From Oscillospiraceae bacterium (GTDB taxonomy: Bacteria; Bacillota; Clostridia; Oscillospirales; Ruminococcaceae): a DNA stretch of 9,524 nucleotides. The stretch lies in assembly GCA_016297675.1 (NCBI GenBank), contig JAEDGE010000072.1, forward strand, positions 1 through 9,524. Direction: 5' to 3'. Of this stretch, positions 6,615 through 9,524 are shown one piece after another. The notes beneath the pieces were generated by a model. That model saw only the letters and a program-made list of their open reading frames with translations. It ran no database searches and had not been told where the DNA came from. The position numbers and the translations under genes were made by a program. Each line of letters begins with the position of its first letter. Positions within the stretch are counted from its first letter, which is position 1.

Positions 6615-6900
6615 GAATGCGGATGCTTCCATCTGCAATATAAAAGCGAAAAACGCAGCAGTAAGAGTAACAGCCATTTGAGATGACAGAGAGTGCCGGG
6701 GTGGTGTGACGGCATATCCAATCGCTGCGAAGTGCCACTGTTAGTTGATGCGGGGAACAGCAGAATATTTGACGATTCTGCATAGTATCCAATTCCGTTT
6801 GCCCTCGTTACGGGTTTTTGAGTGAAAAATCAGAGTGGAACCGTGGTGCTTCCTGACCACCTCTGCATGGATACAATTGGTATCCAGCAGAGGTTTTTTT
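6615..6900 (+). ncRNA. T-box riboswitch, cysteine (tRNA-Cys) specific
   Basis: The leader binds tRNA-Cys: charged tRNA lets the terminator form, and uncharged tRNA stabilises the antiterminator and switches on cysE. Stem I: UAACAG (6668-6673) pairs with CUGUUA (6738-6743); the apical hairpin UGCCG/CGGCA spans 6694-6715; the specifier strand is GAA-G-UGC-C-A (6729-6737), with UGC (6733-6735) the Cys codon. Antiterminator: CAGAG (6831-6835) with CUCUG (6861-6865), the T-box bulge UGGAACC (6836-6842), and GUGGU (6843-6847) with ACCAC (6856-6860). In UGGA the last base pairs with the tRNA discriminator, and A matches the usual U73 of tRNA-Cys. The CUCUG strand is shared with the terminator, so the two folds exclude each other. 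The exact 5' end is estimated from the promoter. Confidence 0.93.
6860..6900 (+). terminator. T-box intrinsic terminator
   Basis: CCTCTGC (6860-6866) pairs with GCAGAGG (6887-6893), and TGGATAC (6868-6874) with GTATCCA (6880-6886). This gives 14 bp with one bulged A and a 5-nt loop, followed by seven T residues (6894-6900). It is the OFF state of the T-box switch. Confidence 0.95.
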
Positions 6901-6936
6901 GTATATTGACCTTGAAACTGAAAGGAAGGGATTGCC

Positions 6937-7584
6937 TTGTTCCGAACATTAAAAGAAGATATTGCGATTGTAAAACAAAAAGATCCGGCTGCTCGCAGTA
7001 CGCTGGAAATTTTGCTGACGTATTCCGGATTGAAAGCCGTGCGAAGCTATCGGAAAGCCCATTGGTTCTATGAGCATGGTTTTTTTACCATTGCCCGTAT
7101 CATTTCCCAGAGAGCCAGACACCGCACTGGTATTGAAATCCATCCGGGTGCGAAAATTGGCAAAGGACTGTTCATCGACCACGGGATGGGCGTTGTCATT
7201 GGCGAAACTACGGAGATTGGGGAAAATTGTCTGCTGTATCAGGGGGTCACACTCGGCGGTACAGGAAAGGATAAGGGAAAACGACATCCAACGCTCGGCG
7301 ATAATGTCATGGTAGGAGCAGGTGCCAAGGTGCTTGGACCGATTACCATTGGAAACAATGTAAAAATTGCTGCCAATGCGGTGGTATTGAAACCCATACC
7401 GGATGACTGTACTGCTGTCGGCGTTCCGGCAAGAGTGGCACGCTGTGCTGGAAAAAAAGTCATTGAAGAATTGGATCAGGTGCACTGTCCGGATTTGAAT
7501 TTGCAGGATATCAACGCCCTGAAAAGTTGTGTCACGGCTCTACAGCAGGAAATCACTGCTTTAGAGGAGCATGAAGCAAAATAA
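6937..7584 (+). CDS. cysE: Serine O-acetyltransferase
   Basis: Transfers acetyl from acetyl-CoA to L-serine, giving O-acetylserine for cysteine synthesis in the cytoplasm. The start is TTG 6937, set by AAGGAAGGG 6 nt upstream. The 215 residues match the short Bacillota form (about 217) rather than the ~270-residue enterobacterial form. An N-terminal helical region (1-65) precedes a left-handed beta-helix of hexapeptide repeats (66-165). Catalytic His82 lies in FIDHGMG; Glu67 (EIHPGAKIG) stands where E. coli has Asp143, normal for this branch. VTLGGTGKDKGKRHPTLGD and GVPARV are family signatures. The C-terminal tail is helical and contains two Cys. The T-box directly upstream regulates it by tRNA-Cys charging. 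It is followed after 432 bp by cysS, with a repeat element between. Confidence 0.96.
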   Translation: MFRTLKEDIAIVKQKDPAARSTLEILLTYSGLKAVRSYRKAHWFYEHGFFTIARIISQRARHRTGIEIHPGAKIGKGLFIDHGMGVVIGETTEIGENCLLYQGVTLGGTGKDKGKRHPTLGDNVMVGAGAKVLGPITIGNNVKIAANAVVLKPIPDDCTAVGVPARVARCAGKKVIEELDQVHCPDLNLQDINALKSCVTALQQEITALEEHEAK

Positions 7585-7601
7585 AAACGTGAGTTCGATG
7601 A

Positions 7602-7677
7602 ACAAGTTTTATCCGCCGAACGGCGAACTGCGGTCAAGCTGGCTCAGCTTGGCGAGGGGGATGCAAGGGGGGCAAGC
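7602..7677. repeat. Dispersed repeat unit, copy of 9450-9524
   Basis: Aligned to 9450-9524, this stretch is near identical with a one-base gap; the last 50 bp (7628-7677) are identical. The unit continues to about 7690 here, closing the hairpin TGCAAGGG/CCCTTGCA, while the other copy is cut by the window end. Confidence 0.9.
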
Positions 7678-7832
7678 TGCCACCCTTGCAAAGCGAACGA
7701 GTTGGAACAAGTTGTCGAATGAAAAACAAGATACCGCTGTCCGCCTTCTAATAAAACAAAACGATATGAAATACAGAAATTCAGTGCAGTCAGACTGCAA
7801 ATTGAGGTACAGAACAGGGCGGACAGCGGACA

Positions 7833-7905
7833 CAGGCAGACAGCGTAGCGAATCTGCCGGATGGTTCGGAAAAGGTTTCTCTAAGAAATCCAAAAATGTA
7901 TTTTC
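7833..7905. repeat. Dispersed repeat unit, copy of 6486-6558
   Basis: This is the 3' part of the inter-cys element and is related to the 73-bp stretch before the T-box promoter. It ends where the right terminal inverted repeat begins, whereas the copy at 6486-6558 lacks that inverted repeat. Confidence 0.8.
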
Positions 7906-7940
7906 ATCGAACTCACGTTAAAAAACATATCATGGAATCC

Positions 7941-7977
7941 CGTGTGCCTGTTTTCCGTTCGGCAAGACAGGCACACG
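7941..7977 (+). promoter_or_regulatory. Strong hairpin in the cysS leader
   Basis: CGTGTGCCTGT (7941-7951) pairs perfectly with ACAGGCACACG (7967-7977) across a 15-nt loop, 40 nt upstream of the cysS start. No T-tract follows, so it is not an intrinsic terminator. It may be an mRNA-processing or stability element, or a site that decouples cysS from cysE. No T-box motif is present here, so cysS does not have its own copy of that switch. Confidence 0.6.
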
Positions 7978-8016
7978 CAGATAGAAACAGACTGATAGAA
8001 AGGAACTCGAAACCAT

Positions 8017-9417
8017 ATGCAGATCTATAACACATTGACCCGAAAAAAAGAGGAACTGATTCCCATCGAACCGAACCATGTCCGCATTTATGCCTGCGGA
8101 CCGACCGTCTATAACTATATTCATATCGGGAATGCCCGTCCGATTTGTGCCTTTGATGTTTTGCGGCGGTATTTGCAGTACCGAGGGTATGAAGTCACCT
8201 ATGTGCAGAATTTTACCGATGTAGATGATAAAATCATCCGCCGTGCGAATGAACAGGGCATTCCGTCGGCGGAGCTTTCAGAACGCTATATTCAGGAATA
8301 CAAGAAGGATGCACACGGTTTGAACGTCATGGATGCAGATGTACATCCGAAAGTCACTGAAAATATGGATTTGATTATTGATCTGGTGAAAAAACTGGTG
8401 GACGGTGGGCATGCCTACGAGTCCAACGGAGATGTCTATTTCCGTACAGCGTCTTTTTCAGAATATGGGAAACTATCCGGTCAACCAATGGAAGAATTGC
8501 AGGCAGGTGCAAGAATTGACGTCAACGACCAAAAGGAGAGCCCGCTGGATTTTGCTGTCTGGAAAGCGGCAAAGCCGGGAGAACCATACTGGGAATCTCC
8601 GTGGGGGAACGGCCGTCCGGGCTGGCATATCGAATGTTCTGCCATGTCCAGTCATTATCTCGGGGAAACATTGGATTTGCACTGCGGCGGACAGGATTTG
8701 ATTTTTCCGCACCATGAAAATGAAATTGCCCAGAGTGAAGCAGCAACCGGAAAGACATTTTCGCACTATTGGATGCATAACGGTTACATCAACATTGACA
8801 ACAAGAAAATGTCAAAATCGCTCGGCAACTTCTTTACTGTCAGAGAAGTGGCAGAGCAGTATGGCTATGAGGTCATTCGGTATATGATGATTCAGGCACA
8901 TTACCGCAGCCCGATTAACTATTGTAAGGAATTGCTGGACGCTTGCAAGGCTTCTCTGGAACGGCTGTATACCTGTCGGGACACGTTGGATCGGGCAATG
9001 GCGGCGGCTCCGGCTGGGGACTGCACGGAAGAGGCAAAGGCAGTATTTGCACAGAGAGAGCAGCAGTTTATCACAGCGATGGATGATGATTTGAACACCG
9101 CAGATGGGATCACTGCACTGTTTGAACTGGCAAGAGATTTGAACCGGATGAGTGCGGATGCAACAACGACAAAGGGTCAGTTGGAAGCCGGTGCAAAGCT
9201 GTTTGATACGCTGACGGGCGTACTGGGGATTTTATATCAGCGGAAACAGGAAGATACCATTCCGGCAGAAGTGCAGGAGTTGGTAGCCGCACGGGCAGCT
9301 GCCAGAAAAGCAAAGGATTTTGCGGAGGCAGACCGGCTGCGGGATGCGATTGCAGCGATGGGCTATCGGGTCAAGGAAACACGGCAAGGAACACAGATTG
9401 AAAAGATAGAATCATAA
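8017..9417 (+). CDS. cysS: Cysteinyl-tRNA synthetase
   Basis: Charges tRNA-Cys with cysteine in two ATP-dependent steps. The 466 residues match the family length. Seen motifs: YACGPTVYNYIHIGNARP, with Zn-ligand Cys27 and the HIGH-type HIGN (36-39); Cys207 in HIECSAM; His232 and Glu236 in PHHENE (completing the Zn site); and KMSKS at 264-268. The C-terminal anticodon-binding helical region includes ARKAKDFAEADRLRDAI. ATG 8017 is the natural start, with AAAGGA about 12 nt upstream, a slightly long spacing. It follows cysE in the same direction, the usual cysE-cysS order in Bacillota, so it was probably co-transcribed from the T-box promoter. The intervening repeat element and leader hairpin may now modify that. 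No separate strong promoter or obvious terminator was seen. Confidence 0.97.
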   Translation: MQIYNTLTRKKEELIPIEPNHVRIYACGPTVYNYIHIGNARPICAFDVLRRYLQYRGYEVTYVQNFTDVDDKIIRRANEQGIPSAELSERYIQEYKKDAHGLNVMDADVHPKVTENMDLIIDLVKKLVDGGHAYESNGDVYFRTASFSEYGKLSGQPMEELQAGARIDVNDQKESPLDFAVWKAAKPGEPYWESPWGNGRPGWHIECSAMSSHYLGETLDLHCGGQDLIFPHHENEIAQSEAATGKTFSHYWMHNGYINIDNKKMSKSLGNFFTVREVAEQYGYEVIRYMMIQAHYRSPINYCKELLDACKASLERLYTCRDTLDRAMAAAPAGDCTEEAKAVFAQREQQFITAMDDDLNTADGITALFELARDLNRMSADATTTKGQLEAGAKLFDTLTGVLGILYQRKQEDTIPAEVQELVAARAAARKAKDFAEADRLRDAIAAMGYRVKETRQGTQIEKIES

Positions 9418-9449
9418 GGCGTTGTTTTTAGGAAACGGCACATATTTGG

Positions 9450-9524
9450 ACAAGTGTCATCCGCCGAATGGCGACTGCGGTCAAGCTGGCTCAGCTTGGC
9501 GAGGGGGATGCAAGGGGGGCAAGC
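9450..9524. repeat. Dispersed repeat after cysS, cut by the window edge
   Basis: This repeats 7602-7677 in the same orientation, with the last 50 bp identical, starting 32 bp after the cysS stop codon. Its upstream flank does not resemble the terminal inverted repeat of the inter-cys element. The rest lies beyond the window. Confidence 0.9.

Larger units (their letters stand above)
7587..7918. mobile_element. Structured non-coding element with terminal inverted repeats
   Basis: This fills most of the 432-bp gap between cysE and cysS. ACGTGAGTTCGATGAA (7587-7602) is exactly inverted at 7903-7918; the match extends to 17 bp if A7586/T7919 is counted. TAAAA flanks both ends (7582-7586, 7919-7923), a possible 5-bp target duplication whose left copy contains the cysE stop codon. 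Inside are hairpins at 7635-7651 (CAAGCTG/CAGCTTG), 7662-7690 (TGCAAGGG/CCCTTGCA), an inverted repeat CCGCTGTCCGCC (7734-7745)/GGCGGACAGCGG (7818-7829), and a palindrome at 7785-7799. No transposase or convincing coding frame is present. A MITE-like or REP-like passive element is the best reading. A processed structured RNA is an alternative. Confidence 0.6.

Noticed and set aside
7571..7921. Plus-strand open frame of 116 codons over the inter-cys element
   Set aside because: It overlaps the end of cysE, has no recognisable domain, and consists of repeat-family sequence full of hairpins; the reading frame is probably accidental.
7585..8016. Second T-box in front of cysS
   Set aside because: No UGGNACC bulge or T-tract terminator is present; the hairpin at 7941-7977 lacks both.
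1..9524. CRISPR array or phage genes
   Set aside because: No short repeats with unique spacers and no phage structural, integrase or transposase genes are seen; all repeats are coding tandem units or dispersed intergenic blocks.

Overview
The window looks like chromosome of a plant-fibre-degrading gut Ruminococcus (Bacillota, Oscillospiraceae). Evidence: a secreted GH74-type xyloglucanase carries a Thr-rich linker and a C-terminal type I dockerin (a cellulosome hallmark); a Gram-positive sortase lies nearby; and cysE is preceded by a T-box leader, a Bacillota device. A species close to R. champanellensis or R. flavefaciens is an inference, not something the sequence proves.

Layout. Positions 1-297 hold the 5' part of a minus-strand gene running off the left edge; it encodes a Pro/Ala/Gln-rich protein with an exact 45-bp tandem repeat. 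A 359-bp divergent intergenic region follows, with candidate promoters for both directions and a nested inverted repeat. Positions 657-3461 encode the dockerin-bearing GH74 enzyme, closed by a hairpin terminator. Next is a small secreted-protein gene split by a +1 frameshift (3567-3897). A consensus promoter at 3960-3988 then drives a tight three-gene operon (4073-6452, ATGA overlaps at both junctions): a secreted, membrane-anchored protein with four tandem 12-residue repeats, a sortase, and a four-helix membrane protein.

The last third is a cysteine locus. A consensus promoter (6580-6608) leads into a T-box leader whose specifier reads as UGC (Cys) and whose T-box base A suits the U73 discriminator of tRNA-Cys. 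It controls cysE (serine O-acetyltransferase), followed by cysS (cysteinyl-tRNA synthetase). Between the two sits a ~330-bp non-coding element bounded by 16-17-bp inverted repeats, starting at the cysE stop codon. Parts of it recur before the T-box promoter (6486-6558) and after cysS (9450-9524), so the locus is laced with a dispersed intergenic repeat family.

Functional picture. The GH74 enzyme is probably displayed on a cellulosome, whose scaffoldin in ruminococci is attached to the wall by sortase, but nothing here ties this particular sortase to the cellulosome. The cysE-cysS block is a feedback loop in which uncharged tRNA-Cys turns on cysteine synthesis and, if transcription reads through the repeat element, tRNA charging. 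The most novel-looking items are the 12-residue-repeat protein/sortase/membrane-protein operon and the structured repeat element inside the cys locus.
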